From positions 1 through 64,000 of the forward strand of contig PKFB01000061.1 in assembly GCA_002919305.1 (NCBI GenBank): 64,000 nucleotides of DNA. Direction: 5' to 3'. The notes below the pieces were generated by a model, which saw only the letters and a program-made list of their open reading frames with translations, did not search any database and had not been told where the DNA came from. Positions 63,336 to 64,000 of this stretch are shown here, in pieces (the first letter of the stretch is position 1; the number at the start of each line of letters is the position of its first letter). This DNA is from Actinomycetales bacterium (GTDB lineage Bacteria > Actinomycetota > Actinomycetes > Mycobacteriales > Micromonosporaceae). A program made the position numbers and the translations under genes.

Positions 63336-63704
63336 TCAGACACTGGGCGCGTCCCACAACTGCTGAAGTCGAACCACCAGAACCGGCACAATCAGGGCGG
63401 CCACTCCAATCACGGCCGGCCCCCACCGGGAGCGGTCCAGATAGGACCAAGCGACGCTGGCCGGCAGAGCCACCACGAGCATGATCAGGTAACCGATGAA
63501 GGTCACCAGGTCGCCGGGACCTTCGCCGTCGACCAGCCGGGTGATGACCAGCACCACCTGGGCGAGCACGATGAACTCGACCACGGCCGTACCGATGAGG
63601 TGGGTAAGGTCCGTGGAGCGGTTTCGGGCGGTGGTGATCAGACACCACGCGGCCAGGATCAGGGAACAGATGATCAGGGCTGTCTCGACCCCGCCTCCGG
63701 TCAT
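63336..63704 (-). CDS. Four-helix membrane protein, conserved in actinobacteria
   Basis: A 122-residue membrane protein with four hydrophobic segments (about 7-24, 36-56, 66-85 and 93-111) and few charged residues in between. One acidic-loop residue set, RLVDGEGPGDLV, separates segments 2 and 3. It precedes another small membrane protein by 4 bases and follows a hydrolase gene on the same strand, 72 bases apart. The pair may form a complex. No family name can be given with confidence. Confidence 0.77.
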   Translation of the reverse strand: MTGGGVETALIICSLILAAWCLITTARNRSTDLTHLIGTAVVEFIVLAQVVLVITRLVDGEGPGDLVTFIGYLIMLVVALPASVAWSYLDRSRWGPAVIGVAALIVPVLVVRLQQLWDAPSV

Positions 63705-63776
63705 GGCACGGGATACTACAGCCGGTAGAAGGTGATCTTCTCCCTGGGTGGTGACCGGGCATTCGGCCCGGACCGG

Positions 63777-64000
63777 TCATGTCGTCGAGAACACCGGGGT
63801 GTACGCGGTCAGCCACTGCCGCAGCTCGTCGTACACCCGCTCCCGGACCGGTCGGGGCGACAGCACCAGGTCGTGGATGCCGTCGGGGATCCTGACCACG
63901 GTGACATGGCGGCCCAGCTGCGGGCTCCAGCGGGCGATCTGCTCCACATCCAGGACCGCGTCGGCGCGGCGGATGTCCTCCGACCATTCCGAGGTCAGGA
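63777..64000 (-). CDS. Alpha/beta hydrolase, N-terminal part cut off by the window edge
   Basis: The last 74 residues of a hydrolase are read from the right edge to a TGA at 63777-63779. The piece includes VTVVRIPDGIHDLVLSPRPV, in which GIHD carries the catalytic His of an alpha/beta hydrolase, and a C-terminal helix VYDELRQWLTAYTPVF. The shape matches the serine aminopeptidase S33/lysophospholipase group. The nucleophile Ser and acidic residue lie outside the window. It may be the first gene of a unit with the two membrane proteins that follow. Confidence 0.75.
   Translation of the reverse strand, partial: LTSEWSEDIRRADAVLDVEQIARWSPQLGRHVTVVRIPDGIHDLVLSPRPVRERVYDELRQWLTAYTPVFSTT

Overview
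The window is a high-GC stretch with frequent GTG starts and 1- to 4-base gene overlaps, typical of Actinomycetota (class Actinomycetes). The gene content agrees: an AcnR-type TetR regulator with aconitase, a FabG/InhA-type reductase pair, an actinobacterial ferrochelatase with C-terminal cysteines, DUF3097, and NgcEFG-type N-acetylglucosamine transport. Genus and family cannot be fixed from the sequence alone. No rRNA, tRNA, CRISPR array, intact insertion sequence or prophage was seen.

Layout. (1) 1-18.1 kb: a cut-off exported protein, a three-gene ABC-2 exporter, an ABC-F protein, an EEP hydrolase, a small helix-turn-helix protein, an enoyl-CoA hydratase, an ABC half-exporter, a mismatch DNA glycosylase, a secreted protein, a two-component system, an AcnR-like TetR regulator, a TPR membrane protein and a nitrilase. 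(2) 18.5-31.8 kb: aconitase, membrane proteins, a thioesterase/metallo-hydrolase pair, the moxR-DUF58-VWA operon and an aminopeptidase P. (3) 32-44.2 kb: asnB, fabG-inhA-hemH, a quinone oxidoreductase, two conserved actinobacterial proteins, a serine hydrolase, NfeD-SPFH and a TrmH-type methyltransferase. (4) 44.3-50.9 kb: an amino-sugar locus with divergent nagK, an RpiR regulator, a SIS protein and ngcF-ngcG-ngcE, lacking an ATPase gene. (5) 51-55.2 kb: a class A penicillin-binding protein and a polA-like polymerase. (6) 55.2-61.3 kb, minus strand: an overlapping four-gene operon that looks like a sugar ABC importer, but whose ATPase has lost every catalytic motif and which ends in a membrane-anchored STAND/TPR protein that also lacks the P-loop lysine. 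(7) proB, two small membrane proteins and a cut-off alpha/beta hydrolase.

The first 43 kb keep, with insertions and inversions, the gene set of M. tuberculosis Rv1472-Rv1488 as I recall it (echA12, HTH, ABC-F, TetR, acn, moxR, DUF58, VWA, fabG1, inhA, hemZ, NfeD, SPFH). The best candidate for an undescribed system is region 6, which looks more like a sensor or receptor complex than a transporter. A second useful result is a shared 16-bp element in front of both the AcnR-like regulator and aconitase, overlapping a -35/-10 pair at aconitase.
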